IMG/VR virus record: IMGVR_UViG_3300010354_012227
Span: 1-33,828 of that record
Origin: a virus
Strand: one strand, 5' to 3'
Length of the DNA stretch: 33,828 nt
Below, piece by piece: positions 23,145 through 30,618 of this stretch. The translations under genes were made by a program, and so were the position numbers. Numbering within the stretch: position 1 is the first letter of the stretch; the number at the start of each line of letters is the position of its first letter. The notes beneath the pieces are model-generated. The model was given only the letters and a program-made list of their open reading frames with translations, searched no databases and was not told where the DNA came from.

Positions 23145-23348
23145 ATGGACTTCAAAGAGATACCCTTCCAATTATGGGGACCTTGGCGCAATCAATGGGG
23201 TTACATCACTGCTGTAGCGCAGTTCAGTGATGAAGACCTCATACTTAAAAGCCTTACTCCAGATAATCGTAAAGTGGTGAGACGCTTTACCCATTGGGAA
23301 GATTGCGCTAAATTCATCGAATTGATCGAGCAAGATCGGAGGTTTTAA
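23145..23348 (+). CDS. 67-aa hypothetical protein
   Basis: A compact aromatic-rich protein: MDFKEIPFQLWGPWRNQWGY, then FSDEDLILKSLTPD and FTHWEDCAKFIELIEQD. Starts one base after the preceding stop, so translation is probably coupled. No known domain. Confidence 0.6.
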   Translation: MDFKEIPFQLWGPWRNQWGYITAVAQFSDEDLILKSLTPDNRKVVRRFTHWEDCAKFIELIEQDRRF

Positions 23349-23416
23349 TCATGATAACCATTGACCCCATGCAGCCTTACATATATAATACATTTAACAC
23401 AAACACAGGAGGAGTT

Positions 23417-23638
23417 ATGTTCGGACCAGACTTTTACATTGATAGCATCCAGAATATGAAGAAAGTTGTAACTAATCAGATTTTCGTAGATGCTACTCTA
23501 AACAAAGCGGCACACGCCTATATCGATGCCCAGACCAAATTCGCCAAAGTTGTAGCAGGTAATGCTATCGACATGGCTAAATATTCTGTGGAAACTGCCA
23601 GTAAGTATTGGTTTCCTAAGAAGGAAGGTACCGCCTAA
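23417..23638 (+). CDS. 73-aa phasin-like phage protein
   Basis: The ATG at 23417 is chosen because ACAGGAGGAG lies just upstream; the frame is open from 23351. The protein MFGPDFYIDSIQNMKKVV... is helical with amphipathic repeats, ending YSVETASKYWFPKKEG, similar in feel to phasin-type helices. Related short proteins occur, as I recall, in T4-like aquatic phages next to the following gene. The function is unknown. Confidence 0.62.
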   Translation: MFGPDFYIDSIQNMKKVVTNQIFVDATLNKAAHAYIDAQTKFAKVVAGNAIDMAKYSVETASKYWFPKKEGTA

Positions 23639-23670
23639 GGTACGAGACATACACACACAAGGAGAAAATT

Positions 23671-23955
23671 ATGTCAAACAATCAATTGTTCACAGCACCA
23701 GAAATGAAAGCACCAGAAGTTAAGTTCAATAAGAATGGCTATGAGATCCGCACAGAGATCTTGGAAATGGCCAAGGATCTTGTTCACTCTGAATACACTT
23801 ACAAGTGGCAGGGTTGGGAAATGTCCAGCAAGCGTGACGAGAAAAGCGGTCAGATCGTTACCACAGTCGGTATGCCTGAGTTTCCTGGTTTAGATAAAGT
23901 ATTAGAAACCGCCGAAAAAATGTACGCATTTGTTAATCAAGGCGTTAAGAAGTAA
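23671..23955 (+). CDS. conserved phage protein, 94 aa
   Basis: The layout is an N-terminal NNQLFTAPEMKAPEV leader, KFNKNGYEIRTEILEMAKDL, then a beta-rich TYKWQGWEMSSKRDE and a C-terminal helix. This pattern is familiar from T4-like pelagic phages and cyanophages, but without known role. A CACACAAGGAG leader precedes the ATG and an intrinsic terminator follows 40 bases later. Confidence 0.65.
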   Translation: MSNNQLFTAPEMKAPEVKFNKNGYEIRTEILEMAKDLVHSEYTYKWQGWEMSSKRDEKSGQIVTTVGMPEFPGLDKVLETAEKMYAFVNQGVKK

Positions 23956-23994
23956 TATTACGCTCATAGAGCATTATATAATATAGTAGGAATA

Positions 23995-24016
23995 AGCCCC
24001 CGGAAGGGGGCTTTCT
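23995..24016 (+). terminator. intrinsic terminator after the plus-strand small genes
   Basis: AGCCCCC-GGAA-GGGGGCT followed by TTCTATT on the plus strand. The convergent desaturase stop lies just beyond, so it separates the two operons. Confidence 0.8.
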
Positions 24017-24017
24017 A

Positions 24018-24719
24018 TTATCGAACTCGAGCTAATCTAAAAAATTGCAGTACCTTGATATACATCCAACCTATGTCAACCTCCCACTTGCGCTGACGGA
24101 AGTTTGCTGATGCACCATTTGCGTGATGGTTGTTATGTAACTCTTCACCGCCAATCCATACTGCCCAAGGCCATAGGTTTCGGCTGGTGTCTTTGGTGTC
24201 TGTGTTACGATATCCCCACCAATGGCTAAGTCCGTTGATTACTCCTGCTGCCCAGAAAGGTATCCATAACATCTGAACACCCCAGACCACAAATCCCACA
24301 GGGCCAAAAAGAACAAGATCTATGATCAACATTATGAGAATCCCTAGGCGACTGTGCGGGGTGTATAACTTTTCCTCTATCCAATCATTAGGTGTACCGT
24401 GTCCTAGTTCCTGGATTAGTATTTTGTTTCTTGCTGCTTTGGCATAAAGCAAAGCACCGCCAAACAGTACACGCCATATACCGTAGACTTTTGGGCTATG
24501 CGGATCCTGTTCTGTATCTGATGCTTGGTGATGTTTTCTATGAATGGCCACCCATTCTTTGGTAACCATACCTGTGGTAAGCCATAACCAAAAACGCATA
24601 AAGTGTGCGACCACAGGATGAAATTGTACTGCACGATGTGCCTGGCTACGGTGTAGATACAGAGTAACGCAGGCAATAGTGATTTGTACCATCACCAAGG
24701 TATAGATTATTATTAGCAT
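24018..24719 (-). CDS. membrane fatty acid desaturase
   Basis: 233 aa with the three histidine boxes of acyl desaturases: HRSQAH (His23-His28), HRKHH (His60-64) and HNNHH (His195-199). Hydrophobic spans separate the boxes, and a di-iron site is predicted. It is shorter than bacterial stearoyl desaturases (about 300 aa or more). The ATG shares a base with the aldolase stop (TAATG). Phage desaturases could adjust host membrane lipids at low temperature or supply unsaturated chains. It is the last gene of the aceA operon. Confidence 0.88.
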   Translation of the reverse strand: MLIIIYTLVMVQITIACVTLYLHRSQAHRAVQFHPVVAHFMRFWLWLTTGMVTKEWVAIHRKHHQASDTEQDPHSPKVYGIWRVLFGGALLYAKAARNKILIQELGHGTPNDWIEEKLYTPHSRLGILIMLIIDLVLFGPVGFVVWGVQMLWIPFWAAGVINGLSHWWGYRNTDTKDTSRNLWPWAVWIGGEELHNNHHANGASANFRQRKWEVDIGWMYIKVLQFFRLARVR

Positions 24720-25345
24720 TAATAGTTCCCTGAGGCTAGAACGATTTTACAGATGTGTTCTAAACGCTCAATGTGTTCGAAGGATCTCCAAGGTGTAGAG
24801 TCTATGGCAACAACTCCGTGACCTTTAATTCCTACGATATCGTACTTAATCTCTCCTGTCTCTTCATTTAAACCCAACATTTTGTGACACTGGTCTCCTA
24901 GTTCTTGTGAGATAGGAGGAACATCTCCTACATTGGGTGCTACTCTAGTATATCTACTGAGTTCTGGAAAATGTCTAGCAAGTTCGCTTAACTCAATACC
25001 CGCATGCATGGCCGCCACTATATAGGTAGGATGTATGTGTGTGACTACACGTACTTCATCGCTGTGTATTTTTTTCTGTAGACCGAAATGTAAAGGCATT
25101 TCACCTGTGGGACGCAATCCCTGGCTGATATCACTGTAAGGCATTTCTTGCCATAGAGTAACAGGTCCAGATATGATTTTGATCTTTTTAAATTGATCTG
25201 GCTGTAGGGTTTGTTTGCGTACACCGCTAGGTGTCACATAAAAATGATCTCTATCGTGATGGCGAATAGATATGTTGCCATCTCTGCTGGTGATCCAATT
25301 TCGTTTGTAGGCTTCTACCAGGATATCACATATAGTTTCTAACAT
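24719..25345 (-). CDS. class II aldolase/adducin-family protein
   Basis: 208 aa. The family features are DGNISIR (phosphate-binding), GEMPLHFG with the catalytic Glu, and HIHPTY with zinc-binding His residues, followed by GHGVVAID. Zinc-dependent members include fuculose- and rhamnulose-phosphate aldolases, ribulose-phosphate epimerase and the methionine-salvage dehydratase MtnB. The sequence does not allow a choice of substrate, but an uncommon GEMPLH instead of SSE/SSD suggests divergence. It is packed between the 38-aa ORF and the desaturase with overlaps at both ends. Confidence 0.8.
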   Translation of the reverse strand: MLETICDILVEAYKRNWITSRDGNISIRHHDRDHFYVTPSGVRKQTLQPDQFKKIKIISGPVTLWQEMPYSDISQGLRPTGEMPLHFGLQKKIHSDEVRVVTHIHPTYIVAAMHAGIELSELARHFPELSRYTRVAPNVGDVPPISQELGDQCHKMLGLNEETGEIKYDIVGIKGHGVVAIDSTPWRSFEHIERLEHICKIVLASGNY

Positions 25346-25461
25346 TAAAGATCCTTAAAGTTCACCCAGATGGCAGTTATAAAAAGACAGAGCCATAGAA
25401 TAAAAAATAATATAGCTCTGTTTCTTTTACGTACCGGCGTGTTTTGCCAATATTTGATCAA
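25345..25461 (-). CDS. 38-aa membrane peptide overlapping aceA and the aldolase
   Basis: Starts at TTG 25461 whose bases TTGA overlap the aceA stop, with AGAGGA 8 nt upstream, and stops at TAA 25345 which shares a base with the aldolase ATG (TAATG). The peptide has a basic stretch (PVRKRNR) and then a span [17 protein letters not shown]. An exact fit between two genes with both overlaps suggests it is translated. An alternative view is that the embedded ACAGAGC/GCTCTGT hairpin with a following T-run is an aceA terminator. Confidence 0.5.
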   Translation of the reverse strand: MIKYWQNTPVRKRNRAILFFILWLCLFITAIWVNFKDL

Positions 25462-26732
25462 TGAAATTGTTCCTCTTCTGTGCTGCCTTTCAGAGCCTGT
25501 GTCGAAGCATCTTTCTCTACAGTGGTTGTTAATAGATCAAAGTAACTAGTGCCTACTTCACGCTGGTGTTTGACTGCTTCGAAGCCTCGGTCCGCAGCAG
25601 CAAATTCTTTTTCTTGTAGTTCCACAAACGCAGGCATGCCATCCCTAGCATAGCCATAAGCCATATCGAACATATGGTAATTAAGATTGTGAAAACCAGC
25701 GAGAGTGATGAACTGGAACTTGTAACCCATTGCTCCCAATTCACGTTGGAAACGGCTAATTGTGTCTGCATCTAGATTCTTCCTCCAATTAAAACTGGGC
25801 GAACAGTTATAGGCTAGCATTTTGCCCGGAAAGTGTTTATGTACTCGTTCTGCGAATTGTTTCGCGAAATCGAGATCGGGTTTCCCTGTTTCACACCATA
25901 CAAGATCGGCATAAGGTGCGTATGCGACTGCTCGGCTGACTGCTTGCTCGAGTCCGTTGCGGGTTCTATAGAAACCCTCGACAGTTCTTTCACCAGTAAG
26001 AAAAGGAACGTCATTAGGATCAATATCGCTAGTGATAAGGTTACCGGCTTCGGCATCAGTTCGTGCGATAACAAGAGTAGGCACGCCCATAACATCAGCA
26101 GCGAGACGAGCGGCAACAAGTTTATTGACTGCTTCTCTGGTTGGTACAAGGACTTTTCCTCCCATATGACCACACTTCTTAGCACTAGCCAGTTGGTCTT
26201 CAAAATGGACACCTGCGGCACCTGCCTCAATCATGTCCTTCATCAATTCATATGCGTTTAAAACTCCACCAAACCCTGCTTCAGCATCTGCTACTATAGG
26301 GGCGTAGAAGTCTTTCTCGCTGCCTTCACTCCATGCGATCTGATCGGCACGAGAAAAAGCATTATTGATTTTCTTAACAACTGCGGGCACAGAATCTGCT
26401 GGATACAAACTTTGATCAGGATACATATCTCCTGCTAGGTTTGCGTCTGCGGCTACCTGCCACCCACTCAAATATATAGCCTTTAAACCTGCTTTGACCT
26501 GTTGTAGGGCCTGCATACCAGTTAAGGCGCCCAGTGTATGAACATAATCTTCTTCTAGTAGAAGACGCCATAGTTTTTTGGCTTGATCAACAGCAAACTG
26601 ATTTGGGTAAGTCTTTGAGCCTTGTAAGCGAACGACTTCCTCTGCTGTGTATGGTCTCTTTATTCCATTCCAACGAGGATTTAGGGTCCAATCCTGCTGG
26701 ATAGCCTGCTGTCTCTGTGTGCGATTACTCAT
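25458..26732 (-). CDS. aceA: isocitrate lyase
   Basis: 424 aa, the bacterial length (E. coli about 434). The catalytic signature KKCGHMGGK has Cys187 and His189. The Mg2+ and substrate region [10 protein letters not shown] lies near 148, GVHFEDQ near 174, and the C-terminus ends GSTEEEQFH. All are typical of active AceA. It splits isocitrate into glyoxylate and succinate, the first step of the glyoxylate shunt; malate synthase is not in the window. It is preceded by an ACACAAGGAG leader and a CATAAATA octamer, and heads an operon with the 38-aa ORF, aldolase and desaturase. Phage-borne aceA is rare in my knowledge. Confidence 0.96.
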   Translation of the reverse strand: MSNRTQRQQAIQQDWTLNPRWNGIKRPYTAEEVVRLQGSKTYPNQFAVDQAKKLWRLLLEEDYVHTLGALTGMQALQQVKAGLKAIYLSGWQVAADANLAGDMYPDQSLYPADSVPAVVKKINNAFSRADQIAWSEGSEKDFYAPIVADAEAGFGGVLNAYELMKDMIEAGAAGVHFEDQLASAKKCGHMGGKVLVPTREAVNKLVAARLAADVMGVPTLVIARTDAEAGNLITSDIDPNDVPFLTGERTVEGFYRTRNGLEQAVSRAVAYAPYADLVWCETGKPDLDFAKQFAERVHKHFPGKMLAYNCSPSFNWRKNLDADTISRFQRELGAMGYKFQFITLAGFHNLNYHMFDMAYGYARDGMPAFVELQEKEFAAADRGFEAVKHQREVGTSYFDLLTTTVEKDASTQALKGSTEEEQFH

Positions 26733-26758
26733 TTAGAATCTCCTTGTGTGTATGCGAT

Positions 26759-26766
26759 TATTTATG
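26759..26766 (-). promoter_or_regulatory. late-type promoter CATAAATA before aceA
   Basis: Reverse-strand CATAAATA, 27 nt upstream of the ATG, would start RNA near 26753. It is the only promoter-like match seen for the aceA operon. Confidence 0.5.
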
Positions 26767-26807
26767 GCTGTGCAACATTAATTGACAAAATAATAAACTG
26801 AGTAGAT

Positions 26808-26829
26808 AAAAAAGCCCGCCGAGGCGGGC
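26808..26829 (-). terminator. intrinsic terminator upstream of the aceA operon
   Basis: Reverse strand GCCCGCC-TC-GGCGGGC followed by six T. It ends transcripts of the 27125-26850 gene and insulates aceA. Confidence 0.9.
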
Positions 26830-26849
26830 AAAGGTGACTCCGCTATGTG

Positions 26850-27125
26850 CTACTGGCTGTTTTTAATACATTCGATTAGAGTCCTAGGACTATCTAATGA
26901 ATAATATACACAGTCTTTTTCTAGATGCACAGAAAGGCCCCCTATTTGTGCTAAATTTACAAATTCCCGAATAGTAATTTTTTGAGTGTGGGATCTAGAT
27001 ACTTTTCGTCTAATTCGCCACATCTTTGCATCTTTCATCAATGGAGATATAACGACATTGACCAAAGAGGCCATTGCCCAGTTAGGAGAAAGATCGTTAA
27101 GTGGGAATATCTTAATTTTCATCAT
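26850..27125 (-). CDS. hypothetical 91-aa protein
   Basis: A basic, mostly beta/alpha protein (KIKIFPLNDLSPNW, KMWRIRRKVSRSHTQKITIR, VHLEKDCVYYSLDSPRTL). It overlaps the upstream gene by 14 bases and is followed by a strong terminator. No domain is recognised. Confidence 0.6.
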   Translation of the reverse strand: MMKIKIFPLNDLSPNWAMASLVNVVISPLMKDAKMWRIRRKVSRSHTQKITIREFVNLAQIGGLSVHLEKDCVYYSLDSPRTLIECIKNSQ

Positions 27126-27483
27126 CGATTCTTTTTATTATATCTCTTAGACGATAAGCCACTGTTTGGTCAAATTCTGCGTTTTCTAGATAACCAGTAG
27201 CGATATAGTGCATGAATTCAGAGTGAGTCATGCCCGAATAATCCTGCACAGGTTCTCCATTGATCTCTTTGATAAATTTAGCACGAAAACGATACCAATC
27301 TTTCCTAGATAGATTGCTTTCCTGTATATCCAATGGATTGTAATTAGGTCTGGTAATTCCTAACAGATTATCTTCAAACTGTTGTTTTTCTTGTTTTTCT
27401 TTTTTGATACGATCAAGAAGTGCTTGAACTTTAGTTCTAGCAGGAAAAGGGCCTATATATTTATTTTCTAATTTTCTAGACAT
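27112..27483 (-). CDS. hypothetical 123-aa phage protein
   Basis: A charged helical protein: KVQALLDRIKKEKQEKQQFE, SRKDWYRFRAKFIKEI, HSEFMHYIATGYLENAEF. Overlaps its neighbours at both ends (27476-27483 and 27112-27125), forming a compact three-gene operon. No known family. Confidence 0.62.
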   Translation of the reverse strand: MSRKLENKYIGPFPARTKVQALLDRIKKEKQEKQQFEDNLLGITRPNYNPLDIQESNLSRKDWYRFRAKFIKEINGEPVQDYSGMTHSEFMHYIATGYLENAEFDQTVAYRLRDIIKRIDDEN

Positions 27484-27682
27484 CGTCCTCTCCTATATTA
27501 TAAACAGCACTTAGGGCAGTGAGTAATTTTTTGTAGTTTTCTTGTGCGGCTGCATAACCGTCATCATATCCTTCTTTGTATAAAGGATTAGATTTTAATT
27601 CCTGTTCATCAGCGTTTATATCAGCTAACATCTTTCTTAGACTGCCGCGGCCGCCAGGAGGGAAGGGTGGTGTAAATTTCAT
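27476..27682 (-). CDS. hypothetical 68-aa protein
   Basis: Starts MKFTPPFPPGGRGSLRKML and contains the repeated-looking YKEGYDDGYAAAQENYKK segment, which is Tyr/Asp/Gly-rich. The gene lies directly downstream of the rIIA-like gene, 14 bases away. Its function is unknown. Confidence 0.55.
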   Translation of the reverse strand: MKFTPPFPPGGRGSLRKMLADINADEQELKSNPLYKEGYDDGYAAAQENYKKLLTALSAVYNIGEDDV

Positions 27683-27696
27683 AATGGTTTCCTTTA

Positions 27697-29748
27697 TTAA
27701 ACAAGGGTAGGAACTTTTCCGCCAACAGATTCAAATCTGTTGTTAAGTTCTGATAATTGTGTTTTTAAGGATAAATCTAAAATTTTAGATTTGTCTTTAA
27801 ATTGTTTTTTCGCCTCGTGAATTTGTTCTATCCACTTATCTGCATGAGTGCTTAAACAAGCAGGATCGATAACTTTTTCAAAATCTTCTTCATAACCCGG
27901 TTTACCTTGTTTAACTAATCCGTATACAAGTCCGGTACCGACTAGATTAGTAATCAATTTAACACTAATATCATATGCTAGTTCTTCCACTTCCTGCGAA
28001 GTGGGACCGACATCATCGAGAAGATATTCTTGCGCCATTGCTACAGCCGGATATGTGGCATTGATAAACAAAATATTTTGATCCTCGGCATACTCTCCCG
28101 CTTTATACTTAAACGTGGGACTAACTGATGCTCCTTTGATATCTTGGTCTTCAAGAACTATAGGAGTTGGAGCATTTTTAATTATTTTTTGTTTACCTGC
28201 GAGGGCAGGAACAAGTCCAGCACCATTTGTTATGCCTTGATTAGAGTTTCCTGGCTTAGCACCCGGAATTAGGCTCGATTTTTTGTTAGGATTTGTATTT
28301 GGTTTAGATCCGCTTGTGTTATTCTTAATTTTTTCAGCAGGTTGATACAAATTTAATCGATCCATTAAATTTTGCCAGTCTTGCTGAAGATCGTCTAGAT
28401 TAGAAGGTTTAGGGGCGAATTGCTTCATCTTATCCTTAAACCAAATAGGCATGTTGTTATAGATTTCGTGCTTGTAATCTGTAAATAAAATCTTTGCCTT
28501 ATCAAAGGTGTTTGTTTGTAGTTCTGTACGATATCGATCTGTTACAATATCTTCGGATTCGGGAATGTGGACAAAGACTCGGAAATACTTAAATCCATAA
28601 AGAATACCACATTCCTTGGCCGCTGGTTGCCATTGCTTATAAGCATCATCGCCGCCGCCACCGCGGACATCATAAAATTCATTCTTGTAAATGATTCCAG
28701 AAAAAGTAGGGCAAGTTGCTGGAGTACCAATTACGCTTTCTGGTTTGTCAAAATTTGAATCAGGATTTCCTTCTTTATCTCTTGATTCGTGAGGGCCATC
28801 ATACACATAAGTGATATTAATAGTACCATTTTGTACAGGATCGTCGATATCTACCTGTGTAGAGTGTGTTGGTATGGAAATAGTTTCAAATTGAACTTTA
28901 TTAGGATGTAATTTTGATTTTTTGTTTAATACTCCCATAATAGTTTCAAAAGGTGCTGATCCACTACCTCCCTTGCTGTGAAAATCGGATCTTATCTCAA
29001 CATCATCTGGCACAAACGAAAATCTTTTGTATAATTCGTTCATTGCCCAAGCGGTTCTTTTATTATTGTAGTTACTTTTAACAGGAACATCGTCGTCTAA
29101 TAGTTTACCGTAAGGATTGGTTGTAGTATCTTGCTTTGGATCATTCCCACAAAGAATAATATAGGTCCAATCTTCTTCACTATCAAGTCCCGATGGATTC
29201 GTAACTGTTCCAAAAGTTTCTATGATTGTTGATTGATTGTTAAACAATGAAGTAATGTTAACTACATCTGTAGTTCCGCCATCACCGCTAGGAAAATCTT
29301 GCCGCTCGTATCGTTCTTCTTTGGTTATTGGATCAACTGCTAAACGCAGCACAACCATATTGACTTCTTTGTTACAACAAGAAACCCAAATCATTCCCGA
29401 TTTATTTACGGGCAAGGCAGAAACTTTGGCTCCTTCTCCAAAATTATTATGTACTCCTTGTACTTTACCAATCGAACTTGATAAGTCTGTCGCCTTGCGC
29501 AGATTATGAGAACTCATGCCAGGCCCGGTGTTGAAAATACCAAACTTGTGTTTAGAATAAAAGCCTTGAAATCCAAACCATGCCGGATCAGTATCTCTGA
29601 TCTTGATCTGTTTTTTGCCGGAAGTTTGTTTTGATGTTGCCTCTAGGGCGTTTTGAAACAATTCTCGAAGCATCAAGTCTTTGCTTTTTGCTTGATTAAT
29701 TGTGCGAGTTACAAGGCTACCCACATTGCCAATAGTTAACGCTGTCAT
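27697..29748 (-). CDS. rIIA-like GHKL-ATPase membrane-integrity protein
   Basis: 683 aa. The Bergerat-fold boxes are in order: LRELFQNALEATS (Glu29, Asn33), IFNTGPGMS (G1, Asn73/Gly75/Gly77), and VHNNFGEGAKVSA (G2, Gly104/Gly106). The rest is a large unannotated body with a Ser/Asn/Lys-rich linker around 470-500. The arrangement matches T4 rIIA, which counters Rex-type abortive infection and phage exclusion. The gene has an AAAGGAGT site and its own promoter region with competing hairpins. Confidence 0.72.
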   Translation of the reverse strand: MTALTIGNVGSLVTRTINQAKSKDLMLRELFQNALEATSKQTSGKKQIKIRDTDPAWFGFQGFYSKHKFGIFNTGPGMSSHNLRKATDLSSSIGKVQGVHNNFGEGAKVSALPVNKSGMIWVSCCNKEVNMVVLRLAVDPITKEERYERQDFPSGDGGTTDVVNITSLFNNQSTIIETFGTVTNPSGLDSEEDWTYIILCGNDPKQDTTTNPYGKLLDDDVPVKSNYNNKRTAWAMNELYKRFSFVPDDVEIRSDFHSKGGSGSAPFETIMGVLNKKSKLHPNKVQFETISIPTHSTQVDIDDPVQNGTINITYVYDGPHESRDKEGNPDSNFDKPESVIGTPATCPTFSGIIYKNEFYDVRGGGGDDAYKQWQPAAKECGILYGFKYFRVFVHIPESEDIVTDRYRTELQTNTFDKAKILFTDYKHEIYNNMPIWFKDKMKQFAPKPSNLDDLQQDWQNLMDRLNLYQPAEKIKNNTSGSKPNTNPNKKSSLIPGAKPGNSNQGITNGAGLVPALAGKQKIIKNAPTPIVLEDQDIKGASVSPTFKYKAGEYAEDQNILFINATYPAVAMAQEYLLDDVGPTSQEVEELAYDISVKLITNLVGTGLVYGLVKQGKPGYEEDFEKVIDPACLSTHADKWIEQIHEAKKQFKDKSKILDLSLKTQLSELNNRFESVGGKVPTLV

Positions 29749-29781
29749 TAAATGACTCCTTTATATGTTAGTACCTAACAA

Positions 29782-29796
29782 ACCTCGACACGAGGT
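29782..29796 (-). promoter_or_regulatory. leader hairpin ACCTCG/CGAGGT
   Basis: A 6-bp stem with a 3-nt loop lies in the rIIA leader. GTACCT upstream can pair instead with the AGGTAC that overlaps it, giving two mutually exclusive hairpins. This is a pattern seen in switches and attenuators, without proof here. Confidence 0.4.
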
Positions 29797-29816
29797 ACTC
29801 TGTTTAGGATATCATT

Positions 29817-29849
29817 ATTATATCTTCGTTGTTTGAAATATGCAACGAA
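29817..29849 (-). promoter_or_regulatory. sigma70 promoter for rIIA with overlapping inverted repeat
   Basis: Reverse strand TTGCAT (29845-29840), 17-nt spacer and TATAAT (29822-29817). A TTCGTTG/CAACGAA inverted repeat (29825-29831 and 29843-29849) spans the -35 and spacer, an operator-like position. Confidence 0.55.
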
Positions 29850-29869
29850 TTATGGTAATTCATTTCGCC

Positions 29870-29896
29870 AAAATAAAAGGTGCTCGAAGCACCTTT
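29870..29896 (-). terminator. intrinsic terminator after the structured RNA region
   Basis: Reverse strand AAAGGTGCT-TCG-AGCACCTTT followed by TATTTT. Its stem sequence resembles the tmRNA terminator. Confidence 0.8.
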
Positions 29897-30000
29897 GCCA
29901 AACTTAATTGGCGTCATCTAACCATTTTGCCTCGCCGGGCTCACCCTAGGGTCTTTGCTGGTTTGCACCACAGTAGAACGCTCTTTATAAGAGCATGTTT
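29897..30000 (-). ncRNA. structured intergenic RNA candidate
   Basis: Between the HNH gene and its terminator is about 100 nt with no ORF but several possible stems on the minus strand: GCTCT/AGAGC, AACCA/TGGTT enclosing a palindromic ACCCTAGGGT, and GCC/GGC. It is unlike coding DNA of the neighbours. It does not match the tmRNA, glutamine or c-di-GMP riboswitch patterns I know. It may be a 3' UTR, an HNH-linked element, or an independent small RNA. Confidence 0.35.
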
Positions 30001-30002
30001 AT

Positions 30003-30548
30003 TTAATTAATAAAGGTCCAACCCTTATAGGATTTGTACTCGCCTTTAACTAACTTGTACGCCTCAGAAGTTCTACTAAAGTTATAGGCTTTTGACAGGT
30101 CTCCGGTTGTTCCGTAGAACTCTCCATGTTCTGGATGTTTGAAAGTATAAAAGGTTGCACGACTTTTCGTAAGAGCTCCTACTGTTTTTTTATGTTCGTC
30201 GGTTCTTTTGTAAGTTTTAAAAGAATCCGGGCGTTCTAACTTTCTTCTTTTTTGAGATTCTGATATTTTTCTTTTAGTTTCTTCGGAATGGGTTTTACCG
30301 TAGAAGGGATTTGACTCCCCGGGTCGGGACGAGTTTAAAGACATCTTTTCTTTTAACATATCATCCTTACCTATAAGTCCTGCAAGTCCCCGCCAAGCGA
30401 GATAGTCTTCTTGTCTTTCATATTGCTCATATAATAGACGATGTGCTTCGGCATGTTCTTCAACCGTTAAGTACACAAGATTGGAGTCATCATCTGTTCC
30501 GCCAGCGTGTCTTGGTATGATATGATGTTTATGTAATACTTTTTCCAT
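30003..30548 (-). CDS. HNH homing endonuclease with NUMOD3-type motif
   Basis: 181 aa from ATG 30548; the frame extends to 30746 but no ribosome site supports it. The N-terminal catalytic motif is HKHHIIPRHAGGTDDDSNLVYLTVEEHAEAH, an HNH pattern (described in parts). GKTHSEETKRKISES near residues 84-98 is the NUMOD3 DNA-binding motif found in homing endonucleases. The C-terminal FYGTTGDLSKAYNFSRTSEAYKLV is a NUMOD1-type helix-turn-helix region. A late octamer (30554-30561) sits 5 bases before the ATG. It is a free-standing mobile enzyme, adjacent to the structured region. Confidence 0.85.
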   Translation of the reverse strand: MEKVLHKHHIIPRHAGGTDDDSNLVYLTVEEHAEAHRLLYEQYERQEDYLAWRGLAGLIGKDDMLKEKMSLNSSRPGESNPFYGKTHSEETKRKISESQKRRKLERPDSFKTYKRTDEHKKTVGALTKSRATFYTFKHPEHGEFYGTTGDLSKAYNFSRTSEAYKLVKGEYKSYKGWTFIN

Positions 30549-30553
30549 AATAT

Positions 30554-30561
30554 TATTTATC
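30554..30561 (-). promoter_or_regulatory. late-type octamer GATAAATA at the HNH start
   Basis: Reverse-strand GATAAATA whose predicted +1 is the A of the HNH ATG, a leaderless layout. A/T-rich context makes chance possible. Confidence 0.4.
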
Positions 30562-30583
30562 AAGGTTCTATTAGATTGGGGAC

Positions 30584-30612
30584 TTGACAAATATATCGAA
30601 TGAGTGTATAGT
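30584..30612 (+). promoter_or_regulatory. consensus sigma70 promoter, leaderless geometry
   Basis: TTGACA (30584-30589), 17-nt spacer, TATAGT (30607-30612). The predicted +1 is base 30619, the A of the HAD gene's ATG. An in-frame GTG at 30604 lies upstream of +1 and cannot be the start from this promoter. Confidence 0.78.
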
Positions 30613-30618
30613 ATAAGC

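Noticed and set aside
25833-26261. Plus-strand open frame of 142 codons opposite aceA
   Set aside because: It lies entirely within a full-length isocitrate lyase, has Cys/Ser-rich unstructured composition and no RBS.
27458-27465. Late octamer AATAAATA inside the 123-aa gene
   Set aside because: It is within codons just after the start and no gene begins at a useful distance downstream; likely A/T-rich coincidence.
29897-30000. Glutamine, c-di-GMP or group I intron identity for the structured region
   Set aside because: The conserved core elements of these classes were not found; only generic stems can be drawn.
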